5,600 nucleotides of DNA from Candidatus Aminicenantota bacterium (GTDB lineage: Bacteria; Acidobacteriota; Aminicenantia; Aminicenantales; Saccharicenantaceae): positions 1 to 5,600 of the forward strand of contig JALHVH010000461.1 in NCBI GenBank assembly GCA_022867105.1. Direction: 5' to 3'. The translations under genes and the position numbers were made by a program. The notes beneath the pieces were generated by a model. It was not told the DNA's origin. It saw only the letters and a program-made list of their open reading frames with translations, and did not search any database. The stretch's first letter is position 1; each line of letters begins with the position of its first letter. Positions 1 through 5,398 of this stretch are shown piece after piece.

Positions 1-861
1 GTTGCCGCCCGTCGACGCCTGGGACTTCCCGATGTCTTCGGGCTTGACGGGCTTGGCGTCGAACATCATCTTGGTGATGGTGTTGTAGGCCGTCTCCAGG
101 AGCTCGTCCATCTTGGCATCCTCGCCGATGACTTCGAGCTTGATGGCTCCCTGCTCCTTGAGCTCGGCGTAGATCTTCTGGTTCTGGACGCTGACGAAGA
201 GGTTGCCGGCGTCCATCTTAAACTCCTTGTGGTTGTAGACCTTCTCCCAGTCGACGGTCAGCTTGGCCTGGTAGGCGGGGGTCAGGCCCTGGTAGGTCAG
301 GATGAACTGGACGGAGACGTCCGAGGTCGGCTGTTTGAAGGAGTTCATGAGCAGGGTCGAGCCCTCTTCGGTCAGGGCGATGGACACGGCCGCTTCCGAG
401 CCGGCCAGAAGAGGGGCCTTGCCCGTGCCGCAAACCTTGCGGGCGAAAACGCCGCCCTCCCCCGCCGAAGCGGAGATGATGTGGAAATCGCCCTTGGTGA
501 ACATCACCGGGCCGAGGATCTTGCCGTTCTTGTCCACCTTGGTGAGCTCCCTGCGGGCCGCGTTAAGCTCTTCCGCGGTCAGCCCGAACGTGCACAGGAA
601 ATGGAGGAGGCCGCCGGTGATGTCCTTGCCGGAGCGGACATACTGGATGAAGCTGAACTTCGGGATGCCGTCGGGCCAGACCGCGATCCGCGGCCCGAGC
701 GGCATGTAGTGGTAGCCGTGGGCGTCGGCGTGGTCGCGGAAGAGCAGGGCGTTCTTGACCTGGATCGGCTCGACGTCGAGCAGGACCTCGGCCCGCAGGG
801 CAAAAGGCAGGACGGCCGCGAGCAGGCAGAGGACCAGGCAAAACTTCAGAGTCCGTTTCAT
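1..861 (-). CDS. Secreted protein of unknown function, C-terminus beyond window
   Basis: The frame is open from the ATG at 861 to the left edge, giving 287 residues without a stop, so the gene is partial. An AAGGAGG ribosome site (867-873) lies 5 nt before this ATG. An in-frame ATG at 882 has no such site and is a poorer start. Residues 1-24 form a classical signal peptide: KR, then a hydrophobic stretch, then ALRA before EVLL, so the mature protein is exported. Residues 45-75 contain a YHYMPLGPRIAVWPDG segment, then beta-rich sequence, and residues 187-211 read LTYQGLTPAY followed by DWEKVYNH. The order of segments resembles the middle of the upstream gene's product, which suggests a shared domain. 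The gene starts 23 bp after the upstream stop and is probably co-transcribed with it. I do not recognise the family. A periplasmic or surface role is inferred only from the signal peptide. Confidence 0.85.
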   Translation of the reverse strand, partial: MKRTLKFCLVLCLLAAVLPFALRAEVLLDVEPIQVKNALLFRDHADAHGYHYMPLGPRIAVWPDGIPKFSFIQYVRSGKDITGGLLHFLCTFGLTAEELNAARRELTKVDKNGKILGPVMFTKGDFHIISASAGEGGVFARKVCGTGKAPLLAGSEAAVSIALTEEGSTLLMNSFKQPTSDVSVQFILTYQGLTPAYQAKLTVDWEKVYNHKEFKMDAGNLFVSVQNQKIYAELKEQGAIKLEVIGEDAKMDELLETAYNTITKMMFDAKPVKPEDIGKSQASTGGN

Positions 862-884
862 TTTTTCCTCCTTTTCGTCCATGG

Positions 885-3065
885 CTATTTCTGGAAGATC
901 TTCTTGACATGGAAGGTCCCTAACGTCAGGTCCAGGGAATCCACGACCTTTTCCCAGTCGGCCGACTCGGCCGATTCGCCCGTTTTGAGAACGGCCTTGA
1001 TCTTGAATTCGAACGAAAGCTGTTCTTGGGTCGCGAGCGGCAGGTAGACCACCACGAGGTCCTTGAGCTTGTCCTTCGTGAGGTCGACGGCGGCCATCAG
1101 GCCCTCCTTGGCCTGGGCGCTGAGGTAGGGAGAACGGATCTCGACGTGGAGCTTCTCGACCTCGAGGGGCGTTTCGTAGGCCGACGGGTCGAAAACGTTG
1201 ACCAGGGCCTCGACGTTGACCTTCCTCATCCGCTCGATGTAGGAGACGACCTCGATATTTCCCCAGATCTTGTCCAGGCATGTCTGGCAGTCGAAGTCGG
1301 GGGCGGCCTCCATCCAGAAGCTCCGGGCGTAGGTTTTGAAGAAGGTGTCCATCTTCGGGTCGGCCGTGATGCTCTTTTCGGCCGGTTTGGCGGCCTCCTT
1401 GTCCTTGTCGAGCTTCTTGTCGAGCTCGTTCTTGAGGAGCCCCATGGCCGTCTCGAGAAGCGGGTTCTTCTTCTTGGGGGGCGGAGGCGCCGTCGGGAAC
1501 ACCCTGCGGTACTCGGCCAGGAGCTGGTCGCGGAGGACGAGCTGGGCCTGGACGTCCCTGGATTCTCCCGGCGGGATCACGATCTCCGGCTGACAATTGA
1601 GGCTCTTATAGACCTCTTCACGGTTGGGAAGTTTGAAGCGCAGGCTGACGTTGGCGATCTTCAGGGGAAAATCGGAGAGGTTGCGGACGTTACGGAGGGT
1701 CAGGAGCGAGGCCCGCTCGTCGTAGGAGAAGCCGAGCTCCTCGAGGGGCGAATACATCCGGCCCGTGAAATATTTGAGCCCCACCTTGATGGGGATCTCG
1801 CGTTCGACTTCCCCGGTCTTGATGCGCATGCCCGCGGTCAGGCCTTCCTTCTCAAGAAGGGGCTTGAGCTGGGCCAAGGTCTCCGGAGTCATGCCGATGC
1901 TGATCGGGAGTTCGGTCTCGAGAGACCCGAACGTCGGGATACGGATATTTTCGATCTGCCAGTCCTCCCAGCCCTTCATGTCGATGATGTTGGCCTCGTC
2001 GTAGGGCATGGATTTGAGGACGGCCGACGTCCCTTTGGCCGCCTTGAGCGCCTCCTCCATGACTTGGACATCGCTCGGGTCGATATTGGCCTGGAGCGTC
2101 AAGGTCGTCCGGATCTTCTGGTCCTGGGTCCAGACCGCGCTCACGCGGTAATCCCCGGTCGCCTTCTCCCGGATGAGGTTGATCTCGCGCGGTAGAAAAT
2201 AATAGGTGTTCGGTTTGACATTGTCCTTATAGACCCGATTAAGCAGGGTCAGGGGCTCTTCGATAGCGAGGGGGCCGGCGTCTTCGATGGCATGTTTGGG
2301 AGGCGCGGATCCGGCGGGCGTCAGGGAGATGGGCCTCATGGCGACCTTGTTGAAGATCGCCGGCTCCAGCTTGGGTTTCACCGTCATTTCCCCCTGGGGC
2401 TGGGCCATGGCCACGGTCTTGGCGGCCGCTGTCGATCCCAGGGCCGACTTCGACAGCCTGCTCACGGCTAAATCCTGAGTGATGGCGGCAGAGGCCCAGA
2501 CGGCCCAGTCCTGATGGGCGGTCTCGCCGGCCGCGACCTGGAGTCGGAACGTTACCGTTTTTCCCGCGTACGCGCCGAGGTCGGCCGCAAGCTCGTCGAG
2601 GAGGCCATCGGCGCGGGCGGTCTTGGCCGCGATGAGCCGGATGGCACCCGTGGTCTGGTCGAAGACGCGGACCTCGAAGGTCGCGCCGTCGGTGGCCGTC
2701 GCGCCTTTCAGGAATCCGACCAACGCTGTGAATTTAGCGTTGGCAGGAATCTGGACACTTGAATAAGTTCCGAAGATCATTCCGGCGTTTTTCCATTCGG
2801 GGTGCGTCTCGAGGACGAGGGCGAAAGTGTTACCGTTCTCGAGTTGGACGTTGGCCAGGTGACGGGCGAACCCCCGGCTGTCGCCGTCGGAACCGTTCCA
2901 GGGGAGCTCGCCCGGCGCCGTGAGGGTGCGAGCCCAGCGGGCCTCCGGGGCCTTCTGGATGAAATCATAGACGACGGCCGGTGAAAGCGAAGAGACGGCC
3001 CCGAGAACGAGACCGGCCAGGATGAAGATCCGCGTCAGACGGCGGCGAGGGAACATGGCGTCCAT
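885..3065 (-). CDS. Large exported protein with jelly-roll-like N-terminal module, function unknown
   Basis: This is a 726-residue protein. The frame could begin at 3104, but the ATG at 3065 (MDAMFPRRR) is chosen because AAGGAGG (3071-3077) lies 5 nt upstream and the earlier codons fall inside a leader hairpin. Basic RRRLTR is followed by a hydrophobic segment (about residues 13-32), a signal peptide or membrane anchor. Residues about 33-195 look like a beta-sandwich of the NPCBM/carbohydrate-binding kind, with ELPWNGSDGD near the start, LVGFLKGA in the middle and a DWAVWASAAI ending. Residues about 278-436 hold YYFLPREINL and later LPISIGMTPETL, resembling the downstream gene's product. A Pro/Lys-rich linker (about 526-564) precedes a C-terminal part with a CQTC pair at residues 593 and 596. 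Another cysteine is at 491. No catalytic motif is evident. Surface attachment or ligand binding is an inference. Confidence 0.85.
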   Translation of the reverse strand: MDAMFPRRRLTRIFILAGLVLGAVSSLSPAVVYDFIQKAPEARWARTLTAPGELPWNGSDGDSRGFARHLANVQLENGNTFALVLETHPEWKNAGMIFGTYSSVQIPANAKFTALVGFLKGATATDGATFEVRVFDQTTGAIRLIAAKTARADGLLDELAADLGAYAGKTVTFRLQVAAGETAHQDWAVWASAAITQDLAVSRLSKSALGSTAAAKTVAMAQPQGEMTVKPKLEPAIFNKVAMRPISLTPAGSAPPKHAIEDAGPLAIEEPLTLLNRVYKDNVKPNTYYFLPREINLIREKATGDYRVSAVWTQDQKIRTTLTLQANIDPSDVQVMEEALKAAKGTSAVLKSMPYDEANIIDMKGWEDWQIENIRIPTFGSLETELPISIGMTPETLAQLKPLLEKEGLTAGMRIKTGEVEREIPIKVGLKYFTGRMYSPLEELGFSYDERASLLTLRNVRNLSDFPLKIANVSLRFKLPNREEVYKSLNCQPEIVIPPGESRDVQAQLVLRDQLLAEYRRVFPTAPPPPKKKNPLLETAMGLLKNELDKKLDKDKEAAKPAEKSITADPKMDTFFKTYARSFWMEAAPDFDCQTCLDKIWGNIEVVSYIERMRKVNVEALVNVFDPSAYETPLEVEKLHVEIRSPYLSAQAKEGLMAAVDLTKDKLKDLVVVYLPLATQEQLSFEFKIKAVLKTGESAESADWEKVVDSLDLTLGTFHVKKIFQK

Positions 3066-3071
3066 TCGGTC

Positions 3072-3118
3072 CTCCTTCTTCATGAAAAGGAGACTCTCTG
3101 CCAAAGACAGAAGTCTCC
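3072..3118 (-). promoter_or_regulatory. mRNA leader with two competing hairpins at the ribosome site
   Basis: In the minus-strand transcript GGAGACT (3112-3118) pairs with AGTCTCC (3089-3095). The stem extends through TCTG/CAGA (3108-3111 with 3097-3100) past a one-base bulge, and four U follow. A second hairpin pairs AAAAGGAG (3085-3092, plus strand) with CTCCTTCT (3072-3079, plus strand), leaving a 5-nt loop and burying the ribosome site of the gene at 3065. The two stems share 3089-3092, so they exclude each other. The pairing is read directly from the sequence. Translational control, attenuation or simple mRNA stabilisation are all inferences. Confidence 0.45.
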
Positions 3119-3170
3119 GCTTTATTCAGAGTGTTTAGTCGGGCGAGGGGACGGTCGGAAGATTTTTTTA

Positions 3171-3194
3171 AACATCAACATGCCCGTTGAGGTT
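3171..3194. promoter_or_regulatory. Imperfect dyad at the start of the secreted-protein transcript
   Basis: AACATCAAC and GTTGAGGTT (plus strand) form arms that pair at 8 of 9 positions around a 6-base centre. The dyad touches the -10 element at 3195-3200 and covers the expected transcription start near 3188. That position would suit an operator for a repressor, but arms of this size can arise by chance. Confidence 0.25.
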
Positions 3195-3224
3195 ATTATA
3201 AGGCCGCGAAAAAAGAGATGTCAA
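3195..3224 (-). promoter_or_regulatory. Sigma-70 type promoter of the secreted-protein operon
   Basis: Reading the minus strand, a perfect TTGACA (3219-3224) is followed 18 bp later by a perfect TATAAT (3195-3200). The start point would be near 3188, giving a leader of about 120 nt before the ATG at 3065. It is the only consensus promoter seen upstream of the two exported-protein genes, which share direction and a 23-bp gap, so it probably drives both. Confidence 0.75.
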
Positions 3225-3246
3225 CGACACCGAATGGGTTCAGGAC

Positions 3247-3353
3247 ATTAGTGACTCACGGGACTTTGGATTTTCTTCAATCTCGGGCTCATCCGAGAGC
3301 CCTAGGCTGAAGAGAGCTTAGCATGAACAAAGGGGGTGAATATTGGATGCCCA
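3247..3353 (+). repeat. Structured ~107 bp repeat, copy A (left of XRE-ImmA)
   Basis: It matches copy B (4572-4681) in the same orientation. Identical blocks are 33 nt (3267-3299) and 22 nt (3308-3329), separated by a short variable insert of 8 nt here and 13 nt in copy B. Weaker similarity extends to both ends, starting at ATTAG and finishing near GATGCCCA. Inside, TCTCGG/CCGAGA (3281-3286 with 3293-3298) closes a 6-nt loop. An outer stem pairs 3271-3282 with 3305-3316, with one A-C mismatch and several G-U pairs. It lies about 200 bp before the XRE start codon and contains no convincing gene. Confidence 0.8.
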
Positions 3354-3404
3354 TTGACATCATCAACCGCCCCAATTCAAACACTCCATCTGGCGGATGT
3401 CAAT
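3353..3404. repeat. Nine-base inverted repeat beside copy A
   Basis: ATTGACATC (3353-3361) is perfectly repeated in inverted form as GATGTCAAT (3396-3404). CGCC (3368-3371) and GGCG (3392-3395) can extend the stem beyond an asymmetric bulge. It begins exactly where similarity between repeat copies A and B fades, so it could be an end structure of a former insertion, a protein site or a folded RNA. Neither strand has a U tract after the stem, so it is not an intrinsic terminator. Confidence 0.4.
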
Positions 3405-3489
3405 TAAAATGCACTTCATCCAGTCGCGCACATAGTCCGATATCCTCCGCTTGAGAAAATCCTCTTTTCTTCAGCGTCCTTATTATGGC

Positions 3490-3518
3490 TTGACAAAAGA
3501 GGCAGGGTGTTGTATGTT
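3490..3518 (+). promoter_or_regulatory. Sigma-70 type promoter of the XRE-ImmA unit
   Basis: A perfect TTGACA (3490-3495) and TATGTT (3513-3518) are separated by 17 bp. Transcription should begin near 3525, leaving a short leader of about 28 nt that carries GAGGTGAT before the XRE ATG at 3553. No second promoter is obvious before the ImmA-type gene, so the pair is probably one transcript. Confidence 0.7.
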
Positions 3519-3527
3519 CAATACAAC
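3509..3527. promoter_or_regulatory. Palindromic operator over the XRE gene's -10 element
   Basis: GTTGTAT (3509-3515) and ATACAAC (3521-3527) are perfect inverted 7-mers around a 5-base centre. The palindrome covers the whole -10 element and the predicted start point, so a bound dimer would block RNA polymerase. XRE repressors commonly bind such sites in front of their own gene, so the downstream XRE protein is the natural candidate, by inference. A smaller dyad, CGTT-TGG-AACG, follows at 3527-3537. Confidence 0.6.
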
Positions 3528-3552
3528 GTTTGGAACGGTTGAGGTGATTAAC

Positions 3553-3927
3553 ATGAAAACCAAGCCTCTTTTCGGGGACTTCTTTAAGGAGAAAAGGATT
3601 CAAAAAGGTCTCACACTGAGGGGATTCTGCAAGGCCCATGGGCTGGATCCAGGTAACATCAGCAAATTGGAAAGGGGAATGCTGCCTCCCCCCGAGTCGA
3701 AAGAAAAGCTGGAAGAATACGCCTCAAATCTCGGACTCAGAAGGGGAACGGACGATTGGTTCCAGTTCTTCGATCTTGCCGCTGCCAGCAAAGGGATCAT
3801 CCCCGGCGAACTCATGGATAACGAGGAGCTTGTCAGAAGTCTGCCCCTCATTTTTCGGACGTTCAGGAATAAAAAAATATCCAAACAACAGGTCGATGAT
3901 CTCATAGAGAAATTGAAAAGAACCTAG
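3553..3927 (+). CDS. XRE-family helix-turn-helix regulator
   Basis: This is a 124-residue DNA-binding protein. The start is the ATG at 3553, preceded by GAGGTGAT with 4 nt between. The open frame extends upstream to 3451, but those codons would cover the promoter and operator. Residues about 8-60 form the XRE (Cro/C1-type) domain: FFKEKRIQKGLTLRGFCKAHG, then recognition helix DPGNISKLERG at 32-42, then a PPP turn. Residues 65-124 are mostly helical and may serve dimerisation or contact with the partner. The next gene, 11 bp away, encodes an ImmA/IrrE-type metallopeptidase. Paired proteins of this kind (ImmR/ImmA, DdrO/IrrE) act as a repressor and the peptidase that relieves repression. Autoregulation is suggested by the palindrome over its promoter. 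An antitoxin-like role cannot be excluded. Targets beyond its own promoter are not visible here. Confidence 0.88.
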   Translation: MKTKPLFGDFFKEKRIQKGLTLRGFCKAHGLDPGNISKLERGMLPPPESKEKLEEYASNLGLRRGTDDWFQFFDLAAASKGIIPGELMDNEELVRSLPLIFRTFRNKKISKQQVDDLIEKLKRT

Positions 3928-3938
3928 GCAACGCGAAT

Positions 3939-4565
3939 TTGTTGAAACCGGTCTTCCATTCGTATCCGGACATTAAAAAGATCGTTGGGGAGTATCGAGA
4001 TAGTTGCGGCTTGGAGGAACAGATTCCGGTTGATGTCGAAAAGCTGGTCGATGTCATTCTCAAGATCAACGTCATCCCTATCCCGTCTTTGTACAGGAGC
4101 TATGAGATCGACGCCTTCATATCGAACGATTTCAAGAAGATCTATGTCGATGAATATCTATATATCAATTTGGAGTCCCAGTATCGGTTTACCCTTGCCC
4201 ATGAACTAGGACACATGGTCCTTCATCAGTCCTTCTATCGACAATATGGGATCAAAGACATTGCTTCTTATCATCGGTATATCAACAGCATAACGGAGGA
4301 TGAATATACCCTCCTGGAAACCCAGGCGAATAATTTCGCCGGGCTCTTCCTGGTTCCCCCCGGTCCGCTCGAAACGCATTTTCGGGAACAGGCCAAGGAG
4401 ATTGTCCATTTCATTTCCGTGAAGTTCAAGGGATTGAAAAGAGAGAAATATTATGGGATGGCCATTGAATTGATCGCTCACAAATTAAGTCCGATATTTA
4501 ATGTCTACTATCAACCAATCCAGATCAGGATTGAAAGGGACAAATTGTCCGATCTGATTCCCTAG
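3939..4565 (+). CDS. ImmA/IrrE-family zinc metallopeptidase
   Basis: This is a 208-residue protein, about the usual size for a stand-alone ImmA/IrrE (DUF955) peptidase. The zinc motif HELGH is at residues 88-92. ETQANNFAGLFLVP (127-140) supplies the likely third ligand E127 in the family's conserved ExQANxFA helix. The N-terminal part has the typical VDVEKLVDVI and strand IYVDEYL segments. The C-terminal part ends with a helical segment (IAHKLSPIFNVYYQPIQIRIERDKL) like that seen after the core in the family. Its likely job is to cleave or otherwise inactivate the XRE protein encoded just upstream in response to a signal. The start is a TTG at 3939, with a second TTG at 3942; no in-frame ATG lies nearby and only a weak AGG is upstream. 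Translation therefore probably depends on coupling with the XRE gene, whose stop is 11 bp before. Confidence 0.9.
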   Translation: MLKPVFHSYPDIKKIVGEYRDSCGLEEQIPVDVEKLVDVILKINVIPIPSLYRSYEIDAFISNDFKKIYVDEYLYINLESQYRFTLAHELGHMVLHQSFYRQYGIKDIASYHRYINSITEDEYTLLETQANNFAGLFLVPPGPLETHFREQAKEIVHFISVKFKGLKREKYYGMAIELIAHKLSPIFNVYYQPIQIRIERDKLSDLIP

Positions 4566-4571
4566 CTCCAA

Positions 4572-4681
4572 ATTAGCTGACTGAGGCGATGGATTTTCTT
4601 CAATCTCGGGCTCATCCGAGAGGGAAGCCTGGGATTGAAGAGAGCTTAGCATGAACAGGGGGAGTGATTTTTAGATGTCCA
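4572..4681 (+). repeat. Structured ~110 bp repeat, copy B (right of XRE-ImmA)
   Basis: This is the partner of copy A (3247-3353), in the same orientation 1,325 bp downstream. It begins 6 bp after the ImmA-type stop codon and ends 19 bp before the stop of the convergent toxin gene. The identical blocks are 4590-4622 and 4636-4657. The outer stem is better formed than in copy A: 4594-4605 pairs with 4633-4644, including a perfect CTTCAATC/GATTGAAG, around the same TCTCGG-loop-CCGAGA hairpin. Its place between convergent genes would suit a terminator, but neither strand has a U run after the stem. Confidence 0.8.
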
Positions 4682-4700
4682 CAAAAGGGAATCCTATTTA

Positions 4701-4979
4701 TCATCGATCCTTTAGAAAATCCTTGATTGAATCGTGATCGCCGGCGAGCACAAACTCAATAAGATCTTGCCTCCAGCGGAATAAGATCCGGTTGCGGAGA
4801 CCCTGCCGGACCTCCCAGAAATCATCCTGAAGGCGTTTTAAGCCGATCCCGGTGGGCACGGATGTGCGCGCCTCTAATACGTCCAGGAAAGTCAGACAAG
4901 CCGCTTTAACCTCATCTTTCTGTCGGGGTTGAAGTGATTTGATTGACCGGTCGAACGAGGGTTTGAATTCATATCTCAC
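4701..4979 (-). CDS. RelE/ParE-family toxin of a type II toxin-antitoxin pair
   Basis: This is a 92-residue basic protein, the usual length for RelE/ParE-fold toxins. It opens with YEFKPSFDRSIKSLQPRQKDEV, a first strand and helix. It then has LKRLQDDFWEVRQGLRNRILFRW (residues 48-70), the family's conserved LxxxxxWExRxxxxxRixf sheet, and ends with IEFVLAGDHDSIKDFLK. RelE members of this fold usually cut mRNA on the ribosome, while ParE members attack gyrase; sequence alone does not settle which applies. The start is GTG at 4979, overlapping the antitoxin stop in GTGA (4976-4979). No strong ribosome site is present, so translation is probably coupled to the antitoxin. It lacks the FxKK-type end of typical RelE toxins and ends in GDHDSIKDFLKDR instead, as in some other RelE-like subfamilies. 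Confidence 0.85.
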   Translation of the reverse strand: MRYEFKPSFDRSIKSLQPRQKDEVKAACLTFLDVLEARTSVPTGIGLKRLQDDFWEVRQGLRNRILFRWRQDLIEFVLAGDHDSIKDFLKDR

Positions 4980-5239
4980 AGGGATTTCAGGTGCCTGCGA
5001 GCCCCCCTCGCGGTTTTGTAGGTCTTACCGCGTTCGGCGACCAGGCGTTCGATTTTCCCCCATTCCTCTTGGCCGTAGGCTTCTTTCTCTTTGATTTCAC
5101 ACGGCATGAAAAGGATGCCCTTATCCGTGACCTTGAAGATCACGGTGGAACCCTTTTTCAGGTTGAGTATATCGCGGATGGGGGCGGGGACGGTTACCTG
5201 TCCTTTGGACGTCATTGTGGCCATTTCAATGATTTCCAT
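4976..5239 (-). CDS. AbrB/MazE/SpoVT-family antitoxin
   Basis: This is an 87-residue protein with the SpoVT-AbrB swapped-hairpin DNA-binding domain at residues about 5-50: MTSKGQVTVPAPIRDILNLKKGSTVIFKV, then a GILFMP strand. The charged C-terminal tail (about 51-87) is the probable toxin-binding part. The ATG at 5239 is chosen because AAGGAG lies 5 nt upstream. Its stop overlaps the toxin start by 4 nt, the classical antitoxin-first arrangement. By family behaviour it should neutralise the RelE-type toxin and, with it, repress the shared promoter. Three tandem 8-mers in the leader (5248-5271) are the best candidate binding sites. An AbrB-fold antitoxin with a RelE-fold toxin has a precedent in PrlF-YhaV of Escherichia coli, although I do not claim orthology. 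Confidence 0.88.
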   Translation of the reverse strand: MEIIEMATMTSKGQVTVPAPIRDILNLKKGSTVIFKVTDKGILFMPCEIKEKEAYGQEEWGKIERLVAERGKTYKTARGARRHLKSL

Positions 5240-5247
5240 GATGGCTC

Positions 5248-5271
5248 CTTACATTCTTAGATTCTTACATT
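5248..5271 (-). repeat. Three tandem 8-mers in the antitoxin leader
   Basis: On the minus strand the unit AATGTAAG occurs twice, flanking one AATCTAAG, with no spacers: three contiguous units differing at a single position. The array runs from inside the -10 element (5267-5272) to the edge of the antitoxin ribosome site, whose first bases come from the last unit. Protein bound here could block both transcription and ribosome loading. A binding role is inferred; the repeat itself is plain to read. Confidence 0.6.
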
Positions 5272-5295
5272 ACCTCCACTTGAGCAACTTGTCAA
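5267..5295 (-). promoter_or_regulatory. Promoter of the antitoxin-toxin operon
   Basis: On the minus strand a perfect TTGACA (5290-5295) is followed 17 bp later by TAATGT (5267-5272), a weak -10 matching consensus at three positions. Transcription would start near 5260, inside the 8-mer array and about 20 nt before the antitoxin ATG. No other promoter is seen before the toxin. Confidence 0.5.
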
Positions 5296-5372
5296 TTGCA
5301 TAAAAATAGACGGCTGGAATAAGACGGAATTCTCAACGGATACAGATTTAGGAAGCAGCCTCGAATATAGGT

Positions 5373-5378
5373 TATAAT
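5373..5378 (+). promoter_or_regulatory. Consensus -10 element before the nuclease remnant
   Basis: A perfect TATAAT lies 20 bp before the ATG at 5399. The region 17 bp upstream of it (AGGAAG at 5350-5355) bears no resemblance to TTGACA. It may be the surviving promoter of the nuclease gene or a chance match. Confidence 0.35.
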
Positions 5379-5398
5379 CTCGCCAGGGGGGTGCAAAC

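Noticed and set aside
229..2195. Long plus-strand open frames (229-1047 and 1026-2195) opposite the secreted-protein genes
   Set aside because: They are antisense shadows of GC-rich coding sequence. They lack ribosome sites, have low-complexity Arg/Gly/Leu/Asp-rich translations, and lie over minus-strand frames with signal peptides and good starts.
3066..3104. Earlier start for the large exported protein (ATG at 3104 or 3083)
   Set aside because: These codons fall in the leader hairpins and have no ribosome site. The ATG at 3065 has AAGGAGG at ideal spacing, followed directly by the signal sequence.
3161..3170. T-run at 3163-3169 as a plus-strand terminator
   Set aside because: No stable hairpin precedes it, and no plus-strand gene ends nearby.
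3400..3639. Minus-strand 79-codon frame, whose end (IIRTLKKRGFSQAE) faintly recalls HicA-type toxins
   Set aside because: It overlaps the XRE promoter and start, has no family motif such as GSH, and the resemblance covers only about ten residues.
3247..4681. Repeats A and B as integron attC sites
   Set aside because: Neither copy contains the required RYYYAAC and GTTRRRY core sites at its ends, and no integrase gene is present in the window.
4572..4681. Repeat copy B as a bidirectional intrinsic terminator
   Set aside because: It lies between convergent genes and forms stems, but no U tract follows on either strand, and copy A occupies a non-convergent position.
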